From contig NZ_CP054585.1 of NCBI RefSeq assembly GCF_003721435.2, positions 2,604,001 through 2,668,000 of the forward strand: DNA of 64,000 bases. Reading direction: 5' to 3'. Origin of the DNA: Halorubrum sp. CBA1229. GTDB taxonomy: Archaea > Halobacteriota > Halobacteria > Halobacteriales > Haloferacaceae. Shown here piece after piece: positions 8,606 through 16,698 of the stretch; positions within the stretch are counted from its first letter, which is position 1, and each line of letters opens with the position of its first letter. The position numbers and the translations under genes were made by a program. The notes beneath the pieces were generated by a model. It was not told the origin of the DNA and ran no database searches. It saw only the letters and a list, made by a program, of their open reading frames with translations.

Positions 8606-10744
8606 ATGTCTAGTGAGCCGGACGACGCGGTGAAGACGATCTGTCCGTACTGCGGCGTTGGCTGCGGGATCAAGGTCCGACAAGGCGACGATCCCGGCGA
8701 CGTGAACTTCATGCCGTGGGGCGAGGCGCCGGTCAACGAGGGGCGCGTCTGCATCAAGGGCGGCGCGGCGACGCAGGTCGTCGACCACGAGGACCGACTG
8801 ACCGAGCCGCTCATCAAGGAGGACGGCGAGTTCCGCGAGGCCACGTGGGAGGAGGCGTACGACCGGATCGTCTCGGAGATGGAGCGCATCCGAGACGACT
8901 ACGGCCCCGACGCGATGGGCTTCTTCGGCTCCTCGAAGACGATGAACGAGGAGAACTACCTCCTCCAGAAGCTCGCGCGCCGGTACGGCACCAACAACGT
9001 CGACAACTGCACGCGGATGTGCCACGCCTCGACGGTGTGGGCGCTCCGGACCAGCCTCGGCGCGGGCGCGATGACGAACAGCATGGAGGACTTAGAGGAG
9101 GCGGCCGACGTGTTCTGGATCCAGGGGGCGAACCCCGGCGAGCAACACCCGATCGCCAACAGCCAGTACTTCCGACAGGCCGTCTTGGAGGGCGCGACCG
9201 TCATCCAGGTCGACCCCCACGCCAACAAGACCACCCGCTCGTTCGACATCGACGAGACCGAGCGGCACATGCACCTCCAGCTCAACCCCGGCGCCGACAT
9301 CCCGCTCCTCAACGTCGTCCTGAAGACGATCCTCGAGCGCCACGAGGAAGAGCCCGACGCGGGCTGGATCGACGAGGCGTTCATCGACGAGCGCACGGAG
9401 GGGTTCGAACACCTGAAGGAGACCCTCGCGGACTTCGACAAGGAGGCGGCCGCCGAGGAGGCCGGCGTCCCCCTCGAAGACATCGAGCTCGCCGCGGAGA
9501 AGTACGCGATGGCGAACAACGCCGCCATCTTCACCGGGATGGGGATGAGCCAGCACACCTGCGGCGTCGACAACGTGCAAAACGAGATCAACCTCGCGCT
9601 GATAACGGGGAACCTCGGCCGGCCCGGCACCGGCGTCAACCCCCTCCGCGGGCAGAACAACGTTCAGGGGACCAGCGACGTGGGCGCGATGCCGAACGTG
9701 CTCCCCGGCTACCAGCTCGTCGACAACCCGGAGGTCCGCGAGTCGGTCGAGGAGGTCTGGGGCTTCGAGGTGCCCGCGGAACCCGGGCTCACCAACGTCG
9801 AGATCTCCCACGAGGCGGGCCACTCGGTGAAGGGGCTGTACGTGATGGGCGAGAACCCCGTGATGAGCGAGCCCGACGGCAACGAGGTCGAAGAGCGGCT
9901 GAAGTCGCTGGAGTTCATGGTCGCGCAGGACATCTTCATGACGGAGACCGCCGAGTTCGCCGACGTCGTCCTCCCGGCGACGACGTGGGCCGAGCGCGGC
10001 GGCACCGTCACCAACACCGACCGCCGCGTCCAGCGGATGCGCGGGGTCGAGAAGGTCCACGAGAACACCAAGCACGACCTCGACATCCTGATGGAGGTCG
10101 GGAGCCGCCTCTTCAGCGAAGAGGAGTTCCGATTCGACGACGTGGAGGCCGTCTTCGAGGAGCTCCGAGCGGTGTGCCCGATCTACCACGGGATGACCTA
10201 CGACGGGCTCGGCGAGGAGGGGCTCCACTGGCCCTGCTACGAGGAGGGCGACGAGGGCGACCAGTTCCTCTACGAGGACTCCTTCGACACGGAGAACGGT
10301 CTCGGGCAGATCGAGGGCGTCCGCCACCAACCGCCGAAGGAAGTCCCCGACGAGGAGTACCCGCTGATCCTCACCACGGCGCGCTTAGAGGAGCACTACA
10401 ACACGGGGACGATGAGCCGCCGCTCGCCGACGCTGTCGCGGCAGCACCCGGAGAACTTCGTCGACGTCCACCCGAACGACGCGGAGCGGTACGGGATCGA
10501 GGACGGGGACATGGTGACGCTCCGGTCGCGGCGCGGCGAGATCGAGGTGAAAGCGCAGGTAACTGAGGATATCAAGGAGGGCGTCGTCTGGACGACGCCG
10601 CACTTCGCGGCCGCCTCCGCGAACCGACTCACGAACGACGTCCTCGACGACCGCGCGAAGATACCCGAGTACAAGGCCGCGGCGGCCGAGATCGAGGTCG
10701 GGCTCGAGTCCGCGGGAGACGAATCGGCGTCGGCCGACGACTGA
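8606..10744 (+). CDS. Formate dehydrogenase-like molybdopterin oxidoreductase, catalytic subunit
   Basis: 712 residues. The N-terminal 4Fe-4S site is CPYCGVGC with the fourth ligand in GRVCIKGG. The molybdopterin domains follow (GFFGSSKTMNEENYL, MGENPVMSEPD, DVVLPATTWAERGGTVTN). The active-site segment is NCTRMCHAST, giving Cys followed by His, the cysteine version of the formate dehydrogenase site. The C-terminal molybdopterin-binding domain is present (TGTMSRRSPTLSR to VWTTPHFAAASANRLT). No beta or gamma subunit lies nearby, so the electron acceptor is unknown. The ATG at 8606 is preferred to the in-frame GTG three codons upstream. Oxidises formate to CO2 if the call is right; nitrate or other substrates are less likely given Cys-His. 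Confidence 0.88.
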   Translation: MSSEPDDAVKTICPYCGVGCGIKVRQGDDPGDVNFMPWGEAPVNEGRVCIKGGAATQVVDHEDRLTEPLIKEDGEFREATWEEAYDRIVSEMERIRDDYGPDAMGFFGSSKTMNEENYLLQKLARRYGTNNVDNCTRMCHASTVWALRTSLGAGAMTNSMEDLEEAADVFWIQGANPGEQHPIANSQYFRQAVLEGATVIQVDPHANKTTRSFDIDETERHMHLQLNPGADIPLLNVVLKTILERHEEEPDAGWIDEAFIDERTEGFEHLKETLADFDKEAAAEEAGVPLEDIELAAEKYAMANNAAIFTGMGMSQHTCGVDNVQNEINLALITGNLGRPGTGVNPLRGQNNVQGTSDVGAMPNVLPGYQLVDNPEVRESVEEVWGFEVPAEPGLTNVEISHEAGHSVKGLYVMGENPVMSEPDGNEVEERLKSLEFMVAQDIFMTETAEFADVVLPATTWAERGGTVTNTDRRVQRMRGVEKVHENTKHDLDILMEVGSRLFSEEEFRFDDVEAVFEELRAVCPIYHGMTYDGLGEEGLHWPCYEEGDEGDQFLYEDSFDTENGLGQIEGVRHQPPKEVPDEEYPLILTTARLEEHYNTGTMSRRSPTLSRQHPENFVDVHPNDAERYGIEDGDMVTLRSRRGEIEVKAQVTEDIKEGVVWTTPHFAAASANRLTNDVLDDRAKIPEYKAAAAEIEVGLESAGDESASADD

Positions 10745-10761
10745 GCGGCGTCGGTTCTCGC

Positions 10762-10776
10762 ACGCTTTTTTTTTCA
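10762..10776 (+). terminator. Oligo-T transcription terminator after the formate dehydrogenase-like gene
   Basis: A run of nine T residues (10766-10774) follows the stop at 10744 and sits between convergent genes. Archaeal polymerase terminates at such T tracts without a hairpin. Probably ends the plus-strand transcript. Confidence 0.6.
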
Positions 10777-11241
10777 CACGCTTTCTTCCAGTATCGTCTC
10801 GTCTTCGTGGCGGACGACGACGCGCTCCGGGACGGCCGCCTCGACGAACGCGACGGCGACCGAGTACGGGTGGTGCTCGGCGATGTCCGAACAGACGTCG
10901 CCGTCCCAGTCGGGATCGTCCTCGGAGACGATTCGGAGCCTGAGCGCCCCGTCGTCGAGCGCGGCCTCGAACAGCGTGACTCGATAACAGCGTCGAGACC
11001 CGTCGAGGAGGCGGCCGGCCACGACCAATCGCGGCGGATCTCGGTCGAGATGCCGGCGCACCTCGGCGATATCGTGTGGCTCGGTCTCGACACCATCGAT
11101 CTCGCCGTCGTACTCGCGGCGGAACGTCACCTCGGCGCCGTCGATCTGTACGGGGTCGTCACTCCACGGCGGCGTGGGACATCCTGCGACCGAGGCGGTA
11201 CCGACGGCGGTTGCGGACGCGAGGAGGGCTCTGCGGCGCAT
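10774..11241 (-). CDS. Tat-type lipoprotein, function unknown
   Basis: 155 residues. The start MRRRALLASATAVGTASVAGC shows a twin-arginine region, a short hydrophobic stretch and a lipobox (VAGC), typical of haloarchaeal lipoproteins exported folded and anchored outside. The mature part is acidic, with a predicted beta-rich region (VTFRREYDGEIDG) and two further cysteines (RRCYRV and GDVCSD) that could form a disulfide. No family recognised. The ATG at 11241 was chosen because it places the RR motif at the N-terminus. Confidence 0.7.
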   Translation of the reverse strand: MRRRALLASATAVGTASVAGCPTPPWSDDPVQIDGAEVTFRREYDGEIDGVETEPHDIAEVRRHLDRDPPRLVVAGRLLDGSRRCYRVTLFEAALDDGALRLRIVSEDDPDWDGDVCSDIAEHHPYSVAVAFVEAAVPERVVVRHEDETILEESV

Positions 11242-11362
11242 GCGTGGACGCGGCCCGGCCGTCGGGGAATACTTTGTGGGGGCTCGCGAGCGAGCGACCG
11301 CGGCGGTCGTCGGTCGTCCGACGGAGCGCAACGACTTTCCTGTGGCACGGTAAACGGTGGGT

Positions 11363-11680
11363 ATGGACTGGCCACACGACCCCGACGGCGAGCAGGGCAG
11401 CGAGGGCAGGCGGCAGTACGGCCACGCCGTGCTCGCGAAGAAGATCGACGAGGAGGAGGACTTCCCGCTGTCGGCCGCGGAGTACGTCGAGCAGTACGGC
11501 GACCACCCGGTCCGGATCGACTTCGAGACGGTCGTCTCGGTCGCGGAGATCTTCGAGGGCGTCGAGAAAGAGGAGTTCGCGGACTTCGTCGAGTTCCACC
11601 AAGAGCTCGGCCGCGCGATGCGCGAGAACGGCTACTGGTTCTACGAGGGCGCCGACCAGTTCGTCGACGGCAGCGCCTGA
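11363..11680 (+). CDS. DUF5785-like haloarchaeal protein
   Basis: 105 residues, acidic and soluble. It begins MDWPHDPDGEQGSEG and contains YGHAVLAKKIDEEEDFPL, YVEQYGDHPVRIDFETVV and MRENGYWFYEGADQF. This pattern matches the haloarchaea-specific DUF5785 family as I remember it. No catalytic residues are evident. The second in-frame Met (11363) is used because homology starts with MDWPHD. Monocistronic, followed by element A. Confidence 0.75.
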   Translation: MDWPHDPDGEQGSEGRRQYGHAVLAKKIDEEEDFPLSAAEYVEQYGDHPVRIDFETVVSVAEIFEGVEKEEFADFVEFHQELGRAMRENGYWFYEGADQFVDGSA

Positions 11681-11764
11681 ATACGTAGATATCGGTCCCG
11701 GCGTCGTTAGTTTATATATGACCGCCGAAATCACGGGACGCGTCTCTGGCTCCCTAGTCGTCTC

Positions 11765-12292
11765 TTTATAAGTAGGTGAGTCCGAATCAGTTGTGAACAC
11801 CTCCAAAGCCCCAGCCGCTCGGCGATACGTCGTTGCGGTCGAGGACGCCAAGAACTCCTCCAAAGCCCCAGCCGCTCGGCGATACGTCGTTGCGGTCGAG
11901 GACGCCAAGAACTCCTCCAAAGCCCCAGCCGCTCGGCGATACGTCGTTGCGGTCGAGGACGCCAAGAACTCCTCCAAAGCCCCAGCCGCTCGGCGATACG
12001 TCGTTGCGGTCGAGGACGCCAAGAACTCCTCCAAAGCCCCAGCCGCGAGGGCCGCGCACGCTCGCTGCGCTCCTCGGTCGCTCGCGTTGCTCGCTCCCTG
12101 TGGTGCTTGCGTCGCCTCCGCGGCCCTCGCGGCTGCCCCTTTGAGTCCCATCCCAACCCGTCCCGCGACCGCAGCCTCACACCTCCCCAGCCTCGTCGGA
12201 CCGGCGCAAGTGCGCCGGTCCGACTCCCTCGCGCTCGGTTCGCGGCCTGTCGGCCGCTCACCGGGGCGCGCCACCGCAGCTGTTTTATAAAT
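11765..12292. repeat. Element A: intergenic palindromic element with conserved boxes
   Basis: Non-coding element bounded by TTTATAAGTAG (11765) and TTTATAAAT (12284). It shares a set of boxes in the same order with element B at 30877-31292: CTCCAAAGCCCCAG, CACGCTCGCTG, CTGCCCCTTTGAGTCCCA, CCAGCCTCGTCG and CGCCACCGCAG. A 17-bp perfect stem joins 12040-12056 and 12119-12135. A second hairpin of 13 bp is at 12195-12224. The left part is expanded by a 57-bp minisatellite. Frames open through it only because 57 is a multiple of three. It could be a structured RNA, a non-autonomous mobile element or both; no encoded protein or target-site duplication was seen. Confidence 0.75.
11801..12045. repeat. 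57-bp tandem repeat (minisatellite) within element A
   Basis: CTCCAAAGCCCCAGCCG recurs at 11801, 11858, 11915, 11972 and 12029, exactly 57 bases apart. The 40-base spacers between the five copies appear identical. The fifth copy continues into the rest of element A. The unit starts with a conserved box of the element, so the array arose by tandem duplication of the element's left part. Identity of units suggests recent expansion or homogenisation. Confidence 0.95.
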
Positions 12293-12395
12293 AGTCTCGA
12301 CGCTGTCCGCAGTTCTTCGGACGACGACGAAGCCGTCGATCGACTCGCGGACTGACCCCGACTCTTTTAAGCCCGGCCGGGGCGACCGGCCGGAC

Positions 12396-13517
12396 ATGAG
12401 CGACGAACGGATCGTCATCCTCGCCCACGAGAAGTTCCCCGACCGCGCGAAGACCGCCCTCGGCGTGATGCGCTACGGCGACCAGGACGTGCGGGCCGTC
12501 CTCGACCGCGACCGCGCCGGCGACCGCGTCGGCGACCACGTCCCCGACGTCGCGGACGCGCCGATCGTCGAGTCGTTCGACGAGGCGTACGCGGCCGCCG
12601 ACGGCGACGTCGACGCCTTATATATCGGAATTGCCCCGATCGGCGGCGGCTTCGACGAGTCGTGGCGGGGGGACGTGGAGGCCGCGATCGAGGCCGGCTG
12701 CGACGTGGTCAGCGGACTCCACTACTTTTTAAACGAGAACGAGGAACTGGCCGCGCTCGCGGACGAGCACGGCGTCGACCTCGTCGACGTCCGCGAGCCC
12801 GACGACGACCTGACGGTGGCGACGGGGGCATCCGGCGACGTCGACGCCGACGTGGTGTGCACGGTCGGCACCGACTGCTCGGTCGGGAAGATGACCGCCT
12901 CGCTGGAGATCGTCGCCGCCGCCCGCGAGCGCGGGATCGACGCCGCCTTCGTTCCGACCGGTCAGACCGGAATCATGATCGCCGGGTGGGGGAACCCGAT
13001 CGACCGCGTCGTCTCCGACTTCACGGCGGGCGCGGTCGAGGACATGCTCGTCGAGGTCGGCGACGCCCACGACCTCCTCGTCGTCGAGGGCCAGGGGAGC
13101 ATCATTCATCCCGCCTACTCGGCGGTCACCTGCGGTATCCTCCACGGCTCGATGGCGGACGGGCTCGTCCTCTGTCACGCCGCGGGCCGCGAGGCGGTCC
13201 ACGGCTACGAGTCGTTCTCGCTCCCCTCGATCGAAGAGTACGTCGACCTCTACGAGGGGCTCGCGGCGCCCGTGCGCGAGGCGAGCGTCGTCGCCGGTGC
13301 GCTCAACACCAAAGACGTCGCCGACGACGGCGCTGCCGCGGACGCGGTCGCCGACTTCGGCGACGCGCTCGGGACGCCCGCCGCCGACCCGGTCCGCGAC
13401 GGTGCCGAGGCGATCGTCGATGGCATCGTCGACGCGGGGCTCAGCGGGGAGACCGCGGCCGCCGACGGGGGGGCCACCGACGAGGGGGCCGTCGACGGGA
13501 GGGCCGGCGGCGAATGA
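12396..13517 (+). CDS. dgcN: DUF1611 family protein, DgcN-type D-glutamate N-acetyltransferase candidate
   Basis: 373 residues. An N-terminal Rossmann-like region (IVILAHEKFPDRAKTALGVM, YIGIAPIGGGFDE) precedes a P-loop-like segment VCTVGTDCSVGKMTASLEI near residue 155 and FVPTGQTGIMI. LLVVEGQGSIIHPAY is the DUF1611 C-terminal signature. DUF1611 proteins next to an epimerase were described in marine bacteria as DgcN, which acetylates D-glutamate. The following epimerase overlaps the stop (ATGA), supporting that pathway. A TATA-like CTTTTAAG sits about 30 bases before the ATG. The C-terminal ~25 residues are low complexity. Assignment rests on family plus gene pairing. Confidence 0.75.
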   Translation: MSDERIVILAHEKFPDRAKTALGVMRYGDQDVRAVLDRDRAGDRVGDHVPDVADAPIVESFDEAYAAADGDVDALYIGIAPIGGGFDESWRGDVEAAIEAGCDVVSGLHYFLNENEELAALADEHGVDLVDVREPDDDLTVATGASGDVDADVVCTVGTDCSVGKMTASLEIVAAARERGIDAAFVPTGQTGIMIAGWGNPIDRVVSDFTAGAVEDMLVEVGDAHDLLVVEGQGSIIHPAYSAVTCGILHGSMADGLVLCHAAGREAVHGYESFSLPSIEEYVDLYEGLAAPVREASVVAGALNTKDVADDGAAADAVADFGDALGTPAADPVRDGAEAIVDGIVDAGLSGETAAADGGATDEGAVDGRAGGE

Positions 13518-14563
13518 GCCTCGAGACAGAGTTCGAGCGCGTCTCGCTCCCGCTCGAGAACCCGTTCACCATCTCGCGGGGCACCCAGACCGAGGCCGAG
13601 AACGTGATCGTCCGGATCGCCGACGAGGCCGGAATGACCGGCGTCGGCGGCGCCGCGCCGTCGGCTCACTACGGCGAGACGGCCGCCACGGTCGAGGCGG
13701 TGCTCCCGGAGCTCCTCTCGGTCGTCGAAGCGGTCGGCGACCCGCACGCGCTCCACGAGATCGAGTCCCGCATGGCGAGCGCGATCGGCGACAACCCGGC
13801 CGCTAGGGCCGCCGTCTCGACCGCCGTCCACGACCTCGCCGCGAAGCGGCTCGGCGTCCCGCTCCACCGGCTCTGGGGGCTCGACCCCTCGACCGCGCCG
13901 AAGACCTCCTACACGGTCGGGCTCGACGAGACGGAGCGCGTCCGCGAGAAGGCAGCAGCCGCGGTCGAGGCCGGCTACCCGATCCTCAAGATCAAGCTCG
14001 GCACCGACCGGGACCGCGAGCTGATCGACGCGGTCCGCGAGGCCGCGCCGGACGCCCGCCTCCGCGTCGACGCCAACGAGGCGTGGACCCCCCGCGAGGC
14101 GGTCGACAAGAGCGAGTGGCTCGCCGAACGCGGCGTGGAGTTCGTCGAGCAGCCGGTGCCCGCCGATGACCCGGAGGGGCTCCGGTTCGCCTACGAGCGG
14201 TCCGCGCTCCCCATCGCGGCGGACGAGTCGTGCGTCACGCTCTCGGACATTCCCGCGATCGCCGACCGCTGCGACATCGCGAACCTGAAGCTGATGAAGA
14301 CCGGCGGTCTGCTGGAGGCGCGACGGATGATCGCCGCCGCGCGCGCCCACGGGCTGGAGGTCATGTGCGGCTGCATGATCGAGTCGAACGCGTCGATCGC
14401 GGCTGCGGCGGGGCTCGCACCCCTGCTGGACTACGCCGACCTCGACGGCTCGCTGCTGCTCGCCGAGGACCCGTACGACGGGATCGACATGAAAGGCGGA
14501 GCGATCCGGCTCGAAAACCAGGAGCGGGCGGGGACCGGGGCCCGGCCGAGCTCGGAGCAGTAA
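13514..14563 (+). CDS. dgcA: Enolase-superfamily epimerase, DgcA-type N-acetyl-D-glutamate racemase or dipeptide epimerase
   Basis: 349 residues. The muconate-lactonizing-enzyme subgroup layout is clear: capping domain (PLENPFTISRG), catalytic KxK (ILKIKLG, near residue 160), metal ligands DANEAW, EQPV and ADESC, and the second catalytic Lys in NLKLMKTGG. That pattern is typical of L-Ala-D/L-Glu epimerases. Coupled by ATGA overlap to the DUF1611 gene, it fits DgcA, which interconverts N-acetyl-D- and N-acetyl-L-glutamate; a dipeptide epimerase acting on peptides remains possible. The last ~15 residues are low complexity. Confidence 0.8.
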   Translation: MSLETEFERVSLPLENPFTISRGTQTEAENVIVRIADEAGMTGVGGAAPSAHYGETAATVEAVLPELLSVVEAVGDPHALHEIESRMASAIGDNPAARAAVSTAVHDLAAKRLGVPLHRLWGLDPSTAPKTSYTVGLDETERVREKAAAAVEAGYPILKIKLGTDRDRELIDAVREAAPDARLRVDANEAWTPREAVDKSEWLAERGVEFVEQPVPADDPEGLRFAYERSALPIAADESCVTLSDIPAIADRCDIANLKLMKTGGLLEARRMIAAARAHGLEVMCGCMIESNASIAAAAGLAPLLDYADLDGSLLLAEDPYDGIDMKGGAIRLENQERAGTGARPSSEQ

Positions 14564-14613
14564 CGCGTCGGTTTCTGCGGCCCGGAGGCGTCAGTTTCTG
14601 CGACCCGTTCGCC

Positions 14614-15546
14614 TCAGTTTTTCGGCTCGTCTGCGTCGACTTCCGACTCCTCCAGCTCGACGTCGAGCTCCTCGTCGATGTCGGCGTCGCCGTCGTCGCC
14701 GGACTGCGTCCGGCTGCCAGAGGCGCGTTGCGCCTCGCTGTCGAGGTCCGCTTCGAGGTCGTCCGCGTTCATCTCGTTCTCGATGTCCGCCAGCTCCGCG
14801 TCGATGTCCTCGTCGGCGTCGACCTCGTCGCCGCCGTTCGCGGGCTCGCCCTTTCCGAGCTCGCCTTTGAGCGTCTCCAGCTCGGCGTCGACCTCGCTGT
14901 CCGTCGAGAGGCTCTCCAGCTCGCGGTCGATGCTGTCCTTGTCGGAGAGCGCGTCCTCGAACGCGCCGGACTCCTCCAGCTCGTCCATCGCCTCGGCGCG
15001 CGCCTCCATCTCCTCGGTGCGCTCCTCGGCGCGCTCGATCGAGCGGCTCACGTCCTCCATCTCGTCGCCGACGCCGGTCATCGCCTCGGAGACGCGCGAG
15101 GAGGCCTCCGCGGCCTCGTAGCGGGCCTTCATCGTCTCTTTCTTCGTGCGGAACTCCTCGATGCGATTCTGGAGCTTGTTCTTCTTCTCGACGAGCTGCT
15201 CTTGGGTGTCGTTCAGCTTCGCGATCTGGCCTTCCAGCTCCTCGATCTGCGTCATCTTCGACTTCTTTTTCTCGAGGGCCTTGCGCGCGAGGTCGTCGCG
15301 GTCCTGCTGGACCGCCTCGCGCGCCTGTCGGTTGTGCTTCTCGACGTTCTCCTCGAGCTTGCGCTTCTGGATCTCCAGGCGCTTCTTCTGGGTCGTCAGG
15401 TCGGCGATCCCCTGCTTGACGTCCTGGAGCTCGTCGCGCATCTGTTCGTACGAGTAGTCGAGCGACTCGGTCGGGTCCTCCGCTCGGTTCAGGAGGGCGT
15501 TCACCTTCGAGCGGATGACGTAGGAGGCGCGCGAGAGGATTCCCAT
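14614..15546 (-). CDS. PspA/IM30 (ESCRT-III-like) family protein
   Basis: 310 residues starting MGILSRASYVIRSKVNALL, the usual amphipathic N-terminal helix of PspA/Vipp1. A long coiled-coil region covers about residues 25-215. The acidic C-terminal ~90 residues are low complexity and probably disordered. The family binds and remodels membranes under stress. One copy of a 45-base double-hairpin repeat lies in frame in this tail (14698-14742, encoding SEAQRASGSRTQSG). A TATA-like GTTTTAAC lies about 30 bases upstream of the ATG on the minus strand. The neighbours give no clear operon. Confidence 0.85.
   Translation of the reverse strand: MGILSRASYVIRSKVNALLNRAEDPTESLDYSYEQMRDELQDVKQGIADLTTQKKRLEIQKRKLEENVEKHNRQAREAVQQDRDDLARKALEKKKSKMTQIEELEGQIAKLNDTQEQLVEKKNKLQNRIEEFRTKKETMKARYEAAEASSRVSEAMTGVGDEMEDVSRSIERAEERTEEMEARAEAMDELEESGAFEDALSDKDSIDRELESLSTDSEVDAELETLKGELGKGEPANGGDEVDADEDIDAELADIENEMNADDLEADLDSEAQRASGSRTQSGDDGDADIDEELDVELEESEVDADEPKN
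14698..14742 (-). repeat. 45-base double-hairpin coding repeat, single copy in pspA
   Basis: Two 17-base palindromes: 14698-14714 (arms GCCGGAC and GTCCGGC, 3-base loop) and 14720-14736 (arms GAGGCGC and GCGCCTC, 3-base loop), joined by TGCCA. The 45-base unit is in frame and matches three tandem units at 45578-45712. The second hairpin is identical there; the first has different arms that still pair. Confidence 0.9.
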
Positions 15547-15711
15547 GTCCCGGCTTACGCGTTCCACCCGTTAAAACCTCATGTAGTTCCCGGGCCCGCG
15601 CGTGGCCGGAACGGGGGCCGAAACGCCCGGAACGGGGCCGGAAGTCGGTCGCGGGGCCACCCGGGCCATCGGTCCTGAAGATTTATTCGGGGTGTTGTAC
15701 TATCCCCGCGT

Positions 15712-16683
15712 ATGGACATCGGCGTACTGACCGTTCCGTTGGGGGGAGAATCGATCGACGACGCGGCAGCGTACCTCGACTCCGTCGGGGTCGACGCGGT
15801 CGAGCTGGGCGTCGGCGGGTGGCCGGGCGAGGACCACGTCGACCGCGAGGCGCACCTCGCAGACGAAAGCGCGCGCGAGGAGCTGCTCGACCTGCTCGAC
15901 GGTCACGACCTCCGGATCTCGGCGTTGGCGACCCACAACAACCCGCTGCATCCCGACGAGGAGCGCGCCGCGGCGGCCGACCGCGAGCTCCGCGAGGCGA
16001 TCGAGCTCGCCGATCTGCTCGGCGTCGACACGGTGACCTGCTTCTCCGGGCTCCCCGCGGGCGCGCCCGGCGACTCGACGCCGAACTGGATCACGGCGCC
16101 GTGGCCGACGGAGCACGCCGACGCCCACGAGTACCAGTGGGACGAGGTCGCGATCCCGTACTGGCGTGACCTCGCGAAACACGCTGACCACCACGGCGTC
16201 GACGTGGCTATCGAGATGCATCCGAACATGCTCGTCTACGAACCGACCGGGATGCTGGCGCTGCGGGAGGCCACGAACGAGCGGATCGGCGCCAACTTCG
16301 ACCCGTCGCACCTCTACTGGCAGGGGATCGACGTGACGGAGGCGATCCGCTTTCTGGGCGACCACGACGCGATCCACCACGTCCACGCGAAGGACACGAA
16401 GGTGTACGACGCCAACGCCAGGGTGAAGGGCGTGCTCGACACGACGAGCTACACCGAGGAGCCCGACCGCTCGTGGCTGTTCCGGTCGATCGGCTACGGC
16501 CACGACGAGGCCCACTGGAAGGACGTCGTCTCGACGCTCCGGATGGTCGGCTACGAGGGCGCGCTCTCGATCGAACACGAGGACTCGCTCACCTCCTCGC
16601 GCGAGGGGTTGGAGAAGGCGGTCGACGTGCTCGACCGCGCGGTCTTCGAGACGCGAGCGGGCGACGCCTACTGGGCGGAGTAG
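15712..16683 (+). CDS. Sugar phosphate isomerase/epimerase (xylose isomerase-like TIM barrel)
   Basis: 323 residues. Barrel strands with putative metal ligands: GVDAVELGVGG, DLRISALATHNNPLHP, VAIEMHPNMLVYEP, IGANFDPSHLYWQG, HHVHAKDTKVYD and ALSIEHEDS. The Glu/Asp/His/Glu set (EMHP, DPSH, HAKD, EHED) matches AP-endonuclease-2-like isomerases. It lies 15 bases ahead of a Gfo/Idh/MocA oxidoreductase, a classical pairing in inositol or keto-sugar catabolism. The exact substrate is unknown. TATA-like ATTTATTCGG lies about 30 bases before the ATG. Confidence 0.88.
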   Translation: MDIGVLTVPLGGESIDDAAAYLDSVGVDAVELGVGGWPGEDHVDREAHLADESAREELLDLLDGHDLRISALATHNNPLHPDEERAAAADRELREAIELADLLGVDTVTCFSGLPAGAPGDSTPNWITAPWPTEHADAHEYQWDEVAIPYWRDLAKHADHHGVDVAIEMHPNMLVYEPTGMLALREATNERIGANFDPSHLYWQGIDVTEAIRFLGDHDAIHHVHAKDTKVYDANARVKGVLDTTSYTEEPDRSWLFRSIGYGHDEAHWKDVVSTLRMVGYEGALSIEHEDSLTSSREGLEKAVDVLDRAVFETRAGDAYWAE

Positions 16684-16698
16684 ACGGAGGGCGATATC

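Noticed and set aside
8990-9030. Selenocysteine in the formate dehydrogenase-like protein
   Set aside because: The active site is encoded by TGC (Cys), not TGA, and haloarchaea lack the selenocysteine system.
11801-12045. CRISPR array
   Set aside because: The spacers between the repeated boxes are identical, not unique, and no cas gene is nearby. It is a simple tandem repeat.
11731-12290. Several open frames in multiple phases across the 57-bp array (up to 176 codons)
   Set aside because: They are open because the repeat length is a multiple of three. Composition is unlike real haloarchaeal proteins and frames are open on both strands.
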